A stretch of 16,088 bases of DNA, taken from NCBI GenBank assembly GCA_934153805.1, contig CAKPFO010000038.1, forward strand, positions 1 to 16,088, read 5' to 3'. This stretch comes from an uncultured Clostridia bacterium (GTDB lineage Bacteria > Bacillota > Clostridia > TANB77 > CAG-508). Shown in pieces: positions 6,286-13,759 of the stretch. A program made the position numbers and the translations under genes. Position 1 is the stretch's first letter; every line of letters starts with the position of its first letter. The notes under the pieces are model-generated. The model had not been told where the DNA came from. It made no database searches and saw nothing but the letters and a program-made list of their open reading frames with translations.

Positions 6286-9200
6286 TTAAGAATATAATTC
6301 TTGTTTATTTACTTCATTTTCAATCTCTATAGATTTAATATGGTTATTTTTATTGTTCAAATTATCTTTAGCAACAGTCATTAAAAGTTTAATTCTATTT
6401 GTTTGATTTGCTTCACTTGCTCCAGGATCATAATCTATAGGAGCTATGTTAGCCTCTGGAAATTTATTTCTTATTGTTTTTATAACACCTTTACCAACAA
6501 CATGATTTGGAAGGCAAGCAAAAGGTTGAACACAAACAATGTTAGGTATACCATGTTCTATATATTCAATCATTTCTGCTGTTAAGAACCAACCTTCACC
6601 TGTTTGATTACCTATAGATAAAATATCTTTTACCTTATCCTCTAATTCCCAAATGTTGCAAGGTTGTAAATAACCTTTTTTAGAATTAGCAAGAGCAATA
6701 CGCTCATCTTTTTCTAATATATCAATTAATTTTATAGCAGTTTTAAATATTTTAGCTTTCATTTTATCTGTTTTTATTAATTGATTAAATGTTATTTTAT
6801 GAGTTGCTATAAATTTAACAAATCCCATAAAGTCTGGAAGAATGACCTCTGCACCTTCTTCTTCTAATTTATTAGCAACAAAATTATTTCCAAAAGGATG
6901 ATATTTAATTAAAACCTCACCAACGATACCTACCTTAGGTTTCTCTATAGAAGTGTCTAATTTTATATTCTCGAAGTCATTAACAATATCATAAATACTT
7001 TGTTTAAATTCTTTTAAACTTGACTTTTCTAATAATTTTTTACATTTTTCCATCCATTCGTCAAATAGTTTTTGAGTTTCACCTTTATTTACTTCATAAG
7101 CTCTATTTTTAGTAAGCATTTTTTGAAGCAAATCGGCATAAACAACCATTTTTAATAGTCTTTCAACTAAAGGCACTGTTATTTTAAAGCCAGGCATTTT
7201 TTCCATACCTACAACGTTAAAAGAAATTACAGGAACGTTTTCAAATCCGGCATCTTTTAAAGCTTTACGTATAAATCCTATATAGTTTGTTGCTCTACAA
7301 CCGCCACCTGTTTGTGACATAATTAAAGCAGTTTTGTTTAAATCATATTTACCAGACTGTAGTGCCTCAATCATTTGACCTGTTGTTAAAATAGATGGAT
7401 AACAAGCATCATTATTTACATATTTTAATCCAGTTTCAACCGTGTGGTCTGTACATTCACGTAATAATTCAACATTATATCCAGATGCACGTACAGCACT
7501 TTCTAATAGTTCAAAGTGAATAGGTGCCATTTGAGGAATTAAAATTGTATAATCCTTTTTCATGTCTTTTGTAAATATTTTCTTTTTACATTCATAATTT
7601 CCATTTTCATGTGTTTGCTCTAAATTTTCACGCTTTTTCATACTAGCCAAAAGAGAGCGAATACGAATACGTACAGCACCTAAATTGTTTATTTCGTCTA
7701 TTTTTATTAGTGTATACATCTTACCATAGCTTGATAATATTTCTTCTACTTGGTCAGTTGTTACTGCGTCAACACCACATCCAAAAGAATTTAGTTGTAC
7801 TAACTCTAGATTATCCGTTTTGCCGACAAAATCTGCAGCAGCATATAATCGTGCATGATATACCCATTGGTCAACAACTCTTAAAGGACGTTTTGCTTCA
7901 GTTAAATGGGAAACGCTATCTTCAGTTAATACACATAGACCTAAACTTGTAATTAAAGTATCTATACCATGATTAATTTCAGGGTCTGTATGATAAGGTC
8001 TTCCAGCAAGAACAATACCATGTAAATGGTTATCATTTATATATTTTAATGTTTCTTCGCCTTTTTTCCTAATATCATTCTTATAGTTTTGATATTCTGC
8101 TTCAGCTTTTTTAGCAGCTTCTAATACTTCTTTTTTGTTAAAATTGTATTCTTTAAATTCAGGTAAGTCTAATATTGTTTCTGTAAGAGTTTTTGGGTCA
8201 AATGGTAAAAATGGATTTAAAAATTTTACATTTTTATCTTTTAACTCTTCAACATTATTCTTTAAAACCTCTGAATAAGAGATTACAATAGGACAATTAT
8301 AGTGATTATCTGCTTTATCATATTCTTTTCTAGAATATGGAACGCATGGATAAAATATAGTGTTTATTCCTTGTTTTAATAAACTAATAATATGTCCATG
8401 AGAAAGTTTGGCAGGGAAGCACACAGACTCTGATGGCATTGATTCCATACCTTTTTCATAAGTCTTTCTATTACTTTTTTCTGAAATAATAACTCTAAAT
8501 CCTAAGTTAGTTAAAAAAGTAAACCAGAAAGGATAATCCTCATACATATTCAAAACTCTTGGTATACCTATAGTTCCACGAGTAGCCTCTTCTTCAGATA
8601 AAGGTATATAATTAAATAATCTTTCATATTTATATTTCATAACATTAGGTAAATTTTTTATTTCAGATAAATTTCCGGCTCCTTTTTCACAACGATTACC
8701 AGAAATATATTTAGAACCATTACTAAACTTATTAATTGTAAGTAAACAATGGTTTTCGCATCCATTACAACGTACATGAGAAGTAGTAATTTCTAATTTA
8801 TCTAACTCATCATTTTTTAATAATGTAGAGTGATATTCCATATCCATGTTAGCTTCATATTGTTCTTTAGAAAGTAAAGCAGCACCATATGCTCCCATTA
8901 GACCAGCAATATCAGGTCGTACAACATTTCTTCCAACAATCAACTCAAAGGCTCTTAAGACAGCATCATTGTAAAAAGTACCACCTTGTACAACAATATG
9001 AGCTCCTAATGTCTTTACATCTCTTACTTTCATAACCTTTTGAATAGCATTCTTTATAACAGAATATGAAAGACCACTAGAAATGTCTCCAACTGTATAA
9101 CCTTCTTTTTGAGCTTGTTTGATTTTTGAGTTCATAAAAACAGTACATCTTGAACCTAAATCAACAGGTCTTCTTGCTTCTAGAGCTGAGTTTACAAACT

Positions 9201-10002
9201 CTTCGATAGTCAAATTTAGACTCTTAGCAAATGTTTCAATAAATGAACCGCATCCAGAAGAACAAGCTTCGTTAAGCATAATATTGTCTATTGCACCATT
9301 TTTCATTTTTATATATTTCATGTCTTGTCCACCAATATCAACAATACTAGTAACATTAGGCATAAATTCTTTTGCAGCAGTGTAATGCGCAATTGTTTCT
9401 ATTTCATTTAAATCTACATTAAGAGCAGTTTGAATAAGTTTTTCGCCATATCCTGTAACACCACTATATCTAACTACAGCTTTTGAAGGAAGTACAGAAT
9501 AAAACTTTTTCAACATTTTTATAACACTTTGTAAAGGGTTGCCTTCATTGCTACCATATAAAGAATAAAGAAGAGTACCTTCTCTATCTATAGCAACTAA
9601 TTTAGTTGTTGTAGAACCAGCATCAATACCTACAAATACATCGCCTTCGTATGTAGCTAAATCTCCTTTTTTTACTTTATCCTTTTCATGTCTTTGTTTG
9701 AATTCTTCATATTCAGTATTTGTTTTAAACAAAGGAGCTAAAGGATTTGTAGTATTATCATGAGAATTTTTTAGTACTGTTATTTTACTTTTTAGTTTTT
9801 CTACAGATACAGGTTTTGTATTTACAGAATCCAAAGCAGCACCTTTTGCAACAAGCAAATGAGCTTCTTCTGGAATTATAATGTGGTCATCTGTTAATTT
9901 TAAAGTTTCTATAAAACGAGCTCTTAATTCTGATAAATAATTTAAAGGTCCACCTAAAAAGGCAACTGTACCTCTAATTGGTCTTCCGTTGAGCAAGTCC
10001 AC
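6286..10002 (-). CDS. Acyl-CoA dehydratase activase / 2-hydroxyacyl-CoA dehydratase-like fusion, 3' part of a frame-broken gene
   Basis: The 1238 residues cover most of a giant fused protein of about 1440 residues found in Firmicutes. Residues 5-60 (NGRPIRGTVAFLGGPL onward) finish the first BcrA/BadF-type ATPase domain, whose start lies in the upstream ORF. Residues about 120-380 are a second complete ASKHA activase domain: GIDAGSTTTKL (125-135), VDIGGQD (221-227), ACSSGCGSF (246-254) with the Fe-S cysteine region, and SRCTVF (284-289). A cysteine cluster follows (412, 415, 419, 438). Then come a DUF2229-like region (about 475-700; SESVCFPAKLSHGH) and a C-terminal dehydratase-like region (about 815-1200; NNDACYPS, QTGGGCRATNY). 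Known relatives use ATP to send low-potential electrons to radical dehydratases or reductases; this protein's substrate is unknown. The GTG at 10002 has no good ribosome binding site. The frame is open from 10017 and probably continues the upstream ORF. Confidence 0.88.
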   Translation of the reverse strand: MDLLNGRPIRGTVAFLGGPLNYLSELRARFIETLKLTDDHIIIPEEAHLLVAKGAALDSVNTKPVSVEKLKSKITVLKNSHDNTTNPLAPLFKTNTEYEEFKQRHEKDKVKKGDLATYEGDVFVGIDAGSTTTKLVAIDREGTLLYSLYGSNEGNPLQSVIKMLKKFYSVLPSKAVVRYSGVTGYGEKLIQTALNVDLNEIETIAHYTAAKEFMPNVTSIVDIGGQDMKYIKMKNGAIDNIMLNEACSSGCGSFIETFAKSLNLTIEEFVNSALEARRPVDLGSRCTVFMNSKIKQAQKEGYTVGDISSGLSYSVIKNAIQKVMKVRDVKTLGAHIVVQGGTFYNDAVLRAFELIVGRNVVRPDIAGLMGAYGAALLSKEQYEANMDMEYHSTLLKNDELDKLEITTSHVRCNGCENHCLLTINKFSNGSKYISGNRCEKGAGNLSEIKNLPNVMKYKYERLFNYIPLSEEEATRGTIGIPRVLNMYEDYPFWFTFLTNLGFRVIISEKSNRKTYEKGMESMPSESVCFPAKLSHGHIISLLKQGINTIFYPCVPYSRKEYDKADNHYNCPIVISYSEVLKNNVEELKDKNVKFLNPFLPFDPKTLTETILDLPEFKEYNFNKKEVLEAAKKAEAEYQNYKNDIRKKGEETLKYINDNHLHGIVLAGRPYHTDPEINHGIDTLITSLGLCVLTEDSVSHLTEAKRPLRVVDQWVYHARLYAAADFVGKTDNLELVQLNSFGCGVDAVTTDQVEEILSSYGKMYTLIKIDEINNLGAVRIRIRSLLASMKKRENLEQTHENGNYECKKKIFTKDMKKDYTILIPQMAPIHFELLESAVRASGYNVELLRECTDHTVETGLKYVNNDACYPSILTTGQMIEALQSGKYDLNKTALIMSQTGGGCRATNYIGFIRKALKDAGFENVPVISFNVVGMEKMPGFKITVPLVERLLKMVVYADLLQKMLTKNRAYEVNKGETQKLFDEWMEKCKKLLEKSSLKEFKQSIYDIVNDFENIKLDTSIEKPKVGIVGEVLIKYHPFGNNFVANKLEEEGAEVILPDFMGFVKFIATHKITFNQLIKTDKMKAKIFKTAIKLIDILEKDERIALANSKKGYLQPCNIWELEDKVKDILSIGNQTGEGWFLTAEMIEYIEHGIPNIVCVQPFACLPNHVVGKGVIKTIRNKFPEANIAPIDYDPGASEANQTNRIKLLMTVAKDNLNNKNNHIKSIEIENEVNKQELYS

Positions 10003-10597
10003 TAATAGTTTGATTAACTACTGCTTGAAAAATAGAAGCTGCAATATCTTCTTTAGCAGCACCTTCATTTAATAAAGGTTGAATATCTGTTTTTGCAAAA
10101 ACTCCACAACGAGAAGCAATTGGATAAATCATTTTGTGATTTTTTGCAAGTTCATTTAAACCTTCAGTATCAGTATTTAGCAAAGAGGCCATTTGGTCTA
10201 TAAAAGCACCAGTTCCGCCTGCACAAGTACCATTCATACGTTGCTCTATAGATTTGTCAAAATAAATAATTTTAGCATCTTCGCCACCAAGCTCTATAAC
10301 AACATCCGTTTTTGGAATATATTTTTCAACAGCTCTTTTACAAGAAACAACTTCTTGGATAAATTCTAAATCTAAAAATTTAGCAGCTGACATTGCTCCA
10401 GAACCTGTCAAAGCTATAGTAAATTCGCAATTATTAAAGCGATTAATTAAATCTTCTAATACATTACATACTGTATTTTTTGTATCAGAAAAATGCCTTT
10501 GGTAGTTAGTATATATAGTGTTTAAATTTTCGTCCATTACGGCTATTTTTACGGTTGTAGAACCTACATCAAGTCCTACATGTAATAATGTGTTCAT
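9974..10597 (-). CDS. Acyl-CoA dehydratase activase, 5' part of the same frame-broken gene
   Basis: The 207 residues form most of the first BcrA/BadF-type ATPase domain: GLDVGSTTVKIAV near the N terminus (phosphate-1 motif), VIELGGEDAKI, NGTCAGGTGAF (with the Cys that ligates the bridging 4Fe-4S cluster in activases) and SRCGVFAKTD. Homology runs to QTISGLA and then stops: the ORF ends in five unrelated codons (QRKTN) at 9974. The expected continuation, GRPIRG, is in the other frame of the downstream ORF. The frame change is a net one base, and the homology switches at about 9986-9991. I chose the ATG at 10597 because AAAGGAG (minus strand, 10604-10610) lies 6 nt upstream; an in-frame ATG at 10624 lacks one. 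A truncated domain like this would probably not work alone. The break could be a sequence error, a real mutation, or less likely a +1 frameshift site. Confidence 0.85.
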   Translation of the reverse strand: MNTLLHVGLDVGSTTVKIAVMDENLNTIYTNYQRHFSDTKNTVCNVLEDLINRFNNCEFTIALTGSGAMSAAKFLDLEFIQEVVSCKRAVEKYIPKTDVVIELGGEDAKIIYFDKSIEQRMNGTCAGGTGAFIDQMASLLNTDTEGLNELAKNHKMIYPIASRCGVFAKTDIQPLLNEGAAKEDIAASIFQAVVNQTISGLAQRKTN

Positions 10598-10639
10598 ATA
10601 GTTCTCCTTTCGCTTAAAAAGCATTTTACATTAACTATA

Positions 10640-10668
10640 ATTTTATACGGAAATAGGCAGTTTGTCAA
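10640..10668 (-). promoter_or_regulatory. SigA promoter of the activase locus
   Basis: On the minus strand, TTGACA (10668-10663, full match) and TAAAAT (10645-10640, 5/6) are separated by 17 bp. The start point would be near 10633, about 36 nt before the ATG at 10597. A strong consensus promoter argues that the frame-broken locus is still transcribed. Confidence 0.7.
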
Positions 10669-10811
10669 ACAATTTCACACAATATACACATTAAAATGAC
10701 CTATATTTTAAATAAAAAATTTTTTGCTAGCTCAAAATGTAAATTAAAATAAATTTGTTCTAAAATCAACTTGTCTAACATAGGAATTAAATAAAAAAAT
10801 GGAGGGATAGT

Positions 10812-11363
10812 ATGTTAGATTTTAAAAGAATTATTACTATTGTTATAATAATATTATTAATAATAGGTGTTACAACAGGAATATATTTTTATATTAATAA
10901 AGATGAAAAAGAGCAAGAGATAATTCCACAAGAAGAAATAACAGAAGAGCAAATGAGGCAAACTATAGTATCATTATATTTTAAATCAGAAGAAAAACTA
11001 ATACCAGAGGCAAGATTGATAGATGTAAAAGAATTATTAGAAAATCCATATAGAAAAATAATAGAAATGTTAATAGAAGGACCAAAGAGTGAAAAATTAG
11101 AAGGAACTATTCCAGAAGGAACAAAAATAAATAAAATAGAAAAAGAATCTGATACATTAATAATTGATTTTTCTAAAGAATTTATAGAAAATCATAAAGG
11201 AGGAGAAGTGCAGGAAAAATTAACAATTAATTCTATAGTAAATACAGTTACAGAATTGACGGAAATTAATTCTGTAAGAATACTAATAGATGGAGAAAAA
11301 GATAAATCTTTTAAAGATAAAAAAATAAATTTTGTAGAAGAATTTAAAAGAATTAGCACCTAA
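10812..11363 (+). CDS. GerMN domain-containing, membrane-anchored protein
   Basis: The 183-residue protein has one N-terminal membrane helix (about residues 7-28, rich in I, V and L) with a short basic N end. It is therefore anchored with the rest outside. An acidic linker follows (about 30-48). The remainder matches a single GerMN domain: TIVSLYFKS, NPYRKIIEMLIEGPKSEKL, IPEGTKINKI, DTLIIDFSKEF and NSIVNTVTELTEINSVRILI. GerM of Bacillus, with two such domains, is needed for sporulation and germination. Single-domain members also occur as lipoproteins, but no lipobox Cys is present here. GGAGGG (10801-10806) precedes the ATG. The gene diverges from the activase. Its 3' end overlaps the convergent Cys-rich gene by 11 bases, and no terminator lies directly after it. 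Confidence 0.85.
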   Translation: MLDFKRIITIVIIILLIIGVTTGIYFYINKDEKEQEIIPQEEITEEQMRQTIVSLYFKSEEKLIPEARLIDVKELLENPYRKIIEMLIEGPKSEKLEGTIPEGTKINKIEKESDTLIIDFSKEFIENHKGGEVQEKLTINSIVNTVTELTEINSVRILIDGEKDKSFKDKKINFVEEFKRIST

Positions 11364-11526
11364 AAATTTTATATAAATTAATACATTTACATACATTATT
11401 AAAATTGCACAAAAAATGTTCAACTTCAAATAAACAATTTAATTTATTTGAGATAAAAGAATTATTATTGCATTTTTTATTATTATAGTTACAACAATTA
11501 CATTTTTTATATCCATTAATATTCAT
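11353..11526 (-). CDS. Small cysteine-rich protein of 57 residues, unrecognised family
   Basis: The ORF runs from the ATG at 11526-11524 to the TAA at 11355-11353. It is preceded by AAGGTGAT (minus strand, about 11540-11533), a good ribosome binding site 6-7 nt from the start. The product has nine cysteines in 57 residues (9, 11, 12, 19, 31, 40, 46, 48, 57), including C-x-C-C and C-x-C and a C-terminal Cys. It is rich in Asn and Lys and has no obvious signal peptide or membrane helix. Fifty-seven codons without a stop, many of them Cys codons, are unlikely by chance in DNA this rich in TAA. Small Cys-rich proteins of this kind occur among spore-coat proteins, metal-binding proteins and precursor peptides. 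The SigK-like promoter candidate upstream favours the first, but this is inference. Its 3' end overlaps that of the GerMN gene. Confidence 0.6.
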   Translation of the reverse strand: MNINGYKKCNCCNYNNKKCNNNSFISNKLNCLFEVEHFLCNFNNVCKCINLYKIFRC

Positions 11527-11543
11527 AATAAATCACCTTAATA

Positions 11544-11571
11544 TATGATATGAAAAAATTTATTTAATGTT
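11544..11571 (-). promoter_or_regulatory. Candidate SigK-type (or SigE-type) sporulation promoter of the Cys-rich gene
   Basis: On the minus strand CATATCATA (11552-11544) fits the SigK -10 pattern CATAnnnTA. AACA (11571-11568) fits the loose mACm -35, with a 15-bp spacer. The transcript would start just upstream of the ribosome binding site. Both elements are short and AT-rich, so a chance match in this region is quite possible. Confidence 0.35.
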
Positions 11572-11885
11572 ATTCAATTTTTATATTAATAAATAATTTA
11601 AAAATAATTAATATAGTAATTAGTAAAATGTAATAGAAAATGTTTAATAAATAACTAACAAATAAGATAAAAAATAGTAATTAAAAAAATATAAATAATA
11701 TTTAATATAATAATTAGTAAAATAAAAAAATAAAAATATTTAATATAAAAATTAATAAAATAAAAATAATGAAAAAATTAATATTAAATATGATAATTTA
11801 TTATTAATAAATTATAAAATTATTATAATAAAATAGAAAAATAAAATTAATTATAAATAATTATATAAAAATTAATTTAATTTAT

Positions 11886-11904
11886 AAATGTCAAAAAGAC
11901 AAAT
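11886..11904 (+). repeat. 19-nt dispersed repeat, copy 1
   Basis: AAATGTCAAAAAGACAAAT, identical to 12509-12527. It contains the dyad TGTC-AAAAA-GACA and an ATG that would begin MSKRQI; in this copy the frame stops after eight codons. Confidence 0.6.
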
Positions 11905-11956
11905 TGAAAAATAATTAAAAAATAAATATAAAAAACTAATTAAATAGTAAAAAAAT

Positions 11957-11998
11957 AAAAATAAGTATAATTATTATTTTATAATATGCTTATTTTTT
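11957..11998. terminator. Terminator-like hairpin inside the AT-rich spacer
   Basis: AAAAATAAGTATA (11957-11969) pairs with TATGCTTATTTTT (11985-11997) over 13 bp including one G-T pair, with a 15-nt loop and a T run. The A-rich left arm allows use in both directions. It lies about 590 bases past the GerMN stop, so it may end that transcript or an unrecognised RNA. Confidence 0.4.
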
Positions 11999-12508
11999 TA
12001 TTTATAAAAAAATAAAAGAGACATTAAAAAATCCTGAAAAGAAGTATACATAAATTTACAAAGAAAAGCAAAAGAGAAAAAAGAAAAATAAAAACAAAAT
12101 AGAATAAGAGTAAAAGTAAAAAAGTTTTAGAAAACTACTTTATAATTAATAAAGATTAAAGAAATATTATAAAAATGTGTGAGAAGTAAAATGAGAAAAT
12201 TATCGGAATAGAGGGAAATAGAGAAAATTATAATATGACGAAAACGGTAAACATAAAAACAAAAAATCAAAAGTAAAAATAAAGAAAAGTGTTGAAGTTA
12301 AATGTATAAAATAATTGAAAAAAATAATAAAGGCTTTGTTAATTAATAATAAAGAAAAAAATATAAAAAGGATAAAAAATGAGAAAAAGTAAAATAACAA
12401 ATAGAAATATATATTATAAAAAAATTAATATTAAATATTGTGACAAAAAAATAAATTAATAATAGAAGAAAAATTGATGATAAAAAAATAAAAAAGAAAA
12501 AATAGATA

Positions 12509-12527
12509 AAATGTCAAAAAGACAAAT
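12509..12527 (+). repeat. 19-nt dispersed repeat, copy 2
   Basis: Identical to 11886-11904. From its ATG (12511) a 30-codon frame runs to the TAA at 12601-12603. No ribosome binding site precedes it, so I do not call it a gene. Confidence 0.6.
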
Positions 12528-12665
12528 ATATTATAAAAGCCAAAGACAATATTTAATAAAAAATAGATTAAGTACAATTTTATTTTTGGATTTTAAAAAT
12601 TAAAACAGTGATATAAAAAATAAAATAATATATACAAAAAATAAAACAAAAAAATTAAAAATAAA

Positions 12666-12704
12666 TTATATAAAATAATTTAAAAATTAAATTAATAATT
12701 ATTT
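12666..12704 (+). repeat. 39-nt AT-rich repeat, copy 1
   Basis: A 39-base stretch beginning TTATATAAAATAATTT and ending AATAATTATTT is repeated exactly at 12758-12796, a spacing of 92 bases. The flanks (TAAAAAATAAAA.. GA.AAAATA) stay similar, so the unit is probably about 90 bases. Confidence 0.75.
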
Positions 12705-12757
12705 TATAAAAAATAAAACGAGAAAATATAAAAAATAAAAAGATAAAATTAAAAAGA

Positions 12758-12796
12758 TTATATAAAATAATTTAAAAATTAAATTAATAATTATTT
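12758..12796 (+). repeat. 39-nt AT-rich repeat, copy 2
   Basis: Exact copy of 12666-12704. The following AGTAAAAAATAAAATGATAAAAT also resembles the downstream flank of the other copies. Confidence 0.75.
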
Positions 12797-12900
12797 AGTA
12801 AAAAATAAAATGATAAAATACAAAAAAGAAAATAAAAAAATTAAAAATATATTTTATAAAAAAATGAAATAAAAAAATATATAATTAAAATTACTTTTTG

Positions 12901-12935
12901 TAAAATAATTTGAGAATTAAATATAATAATTATTT
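12901..12935 (+). repeat. 39-nt AT-rich repeat, diverged copy 3
   Basis: TAAAATAATTTGAGAATTAA and the following bases match the repeat core at 12671/12763 with a few substitutions and an indel, then AGTAAAAAAATGATGAAAT as in copy 2. It lies 138 bases after copy 2, directly upstream of the trmN6 promoter. Confidence 0.5.
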
Positions 12936-12950
12936 AATAGTAAAAAAATG

Positions 12951-12979
12951 ATGAAATCTGTAAAAAAATGTAGTATAAT
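12951..12979 (+). promoter_or_regulatory. Probable SigA promoter of trmN6-rsmI
   Basis: TATAAT (12974-12979, full match) with ATGAAA (12951-12956, 4/6 match) 17 bp upstream. The start point would be near 12986, shortly before the ribosome binding site GGAG (12995-12998). Confidence 0.5.
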
Positions 12980-13005
12980 TATATAAAAATAAATGGAGAA
13001 AAGCA

Positions 13006-13758
13006 ATGGAAGAATTATTAAAAGAAAATGAAAGAATTGATGATTTAGAATATAAAGGACTAAAAATTATTCAAAAAAATGATGGATTTTGTTTTGGAAT
13101 AGATGCGGTGCTATTATCAGATTTTGCAAAAGAAATAAGAAATAATAGTAATGTTTTAGACTTAGGAACAGGTACAGGAATTCTAAGTATATTACTTTGT
13201 GCAAAAACTAATTTGAATAAAATATATGGAGTAGAAATTCAAAAAGATATCGCAGATATGGCGACTAGAAGTGTAAGAATGAATAATTTAGAAGAAAAAG
13301 TCCAAATAATTAATATGGATATAAATGAATTAGAAAATAAATTTAATACAAATTATTTTGATAGCATTGTGACAAACCCACCATACAAAAATAAGAATAC
13401 AGGCGTAACAAATGAAAATGAATATAAATATATATCTAGGCATGAAACAACAGCTGAATTAAAGGACTTTATTAAAATTAGTTTTAAAATGTTAAAAGAT
13501 AAAGGCTCTTTGTATATGGTACATAGACCTGAAAGATTAGTAGACATTATAAGTGAATTAAGGAATAACAAATTGGAACCTAAAAAAATAAAATTTGTAT
13601 ATTCTAATATTAATAAAGAACCAAAATTAGTTTTAATAAAAGCTGTGAAAAACGGAAATAAATTTTTACAAGTTGAAAAGCCGCTTTTTGTTTATAAAGA
13701 AAATGGTGAATATACTGATGAAATTTTAAAAATATATAATAAGAAAGAGGAAATGTAA
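13006..13758 (+). CDS. trmN6: tRNA1(Val) (adenine37-N6)-methyltransferase family protein (TrmN6/YabB)
   Basis: The 250-residue SAM-dependent methyltransferase belongs to the TrmN6/YabB group, which methylates N6 of A37 in tRNA-Val in E. coli. Landmarks are FGIDAVLLSDFA (30-41), the SAM-binding VLDLGTGTGI (50-59), the acidic VEIQ (76-79) after the next strand, and the N6-adenine catalytic motif NPPY (124-127). The length is typical. GGAG (12995-12998) lies 7 nt before the ATG. rsmI starts one base after its stop, the conserved clostridial/Bacillus pairing (yabB-rsmI-abrB in Bacillus). The exact tRNA target in this organism is not proven by sequence. Confidence 0.9.
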   Translation: MEELLKENERIDDLEYKGLKIIQKNDGFCFGIDAVLLSDFAKEIRNNSNVLDLGTGTGILSILLCAKTNLNKIYGVEIQKDIADMATRSVRMNNLEEKVQIINMDINELENKFNTNYFDSIVTNPPYKNKNTGVTNENEYKYISRHETTAELKDFIKISFKMLKDKGSLYMVHRPERLVDIISELRNNKLEPKKIKFVYSNINKEPKLVLIKAVKNGNKFLQVEKPLFVYKENGEYTDEILKIYNKKEEM

Positions 13759-13759
13759 A

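Larger units (their letters stand above)
11572..12950. other. Extreme AT-rich spacer without a convincing gene
   Basis: About 1.4 kb is made almost only of A and T. For example, 12661-12720 contains just two G/C bases. The plus strand is strongly A-rich and contains very little C: 12061-12120 has 44 A, 9 G, 5 T and 2 C. Stops are frequent in all frames. No ORF has both a ribosome binding site and protein-like composition. The stretch holds degenerate repeats (listed separately), one terminator-like hairpin and several short dyads. It could be a decayed gene region, an AT-rich structural or nucleoid-binding segment, or the source of an untranslated RNA; the sequence does not decide. Confidence 0.7.

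Noticed and set aside
7710..7952. Plus-strand ORF opposite the activase locus (similar ones at 6403-6585 and 9119-9385)
   Set aside because: Antisense shadows of a well-supported minus-strand coding region, without ribosome binding sites or recognisable domains.
9974..10017. Two separate functional genes instead of one broken gene
   Set aside because: The split falls inside the ATPase domain between QTISGLA and GRPIRG, with five unrelated codons at the end of the upstream ORF and no good ribosome binding site for the downstream one. A frame break explains this better.
12200..12400. 66-codon minus-strand ORF, very rich in Phe, Leu and Ile
   Set aside because: It starts with TTG, has no ribosome binding site and is what the complement of an A-rich strand yields by composition. 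It does not look like a structured membrane protein gene.
12511..12603. 30-codon ORF beginning MSKRQI within the AT-rich spacer
   Set aside because: No ribosome binding site or promoter, and the other copy of its start sequence stops after eight codons. Reported only as a repeat.
12600..12950. Repeats that might suggest a CRISPR array
   Set aside because: Only two exact and one diverged copy, no regular unique spacers of 30-40 bases, and no cas genes in the window.
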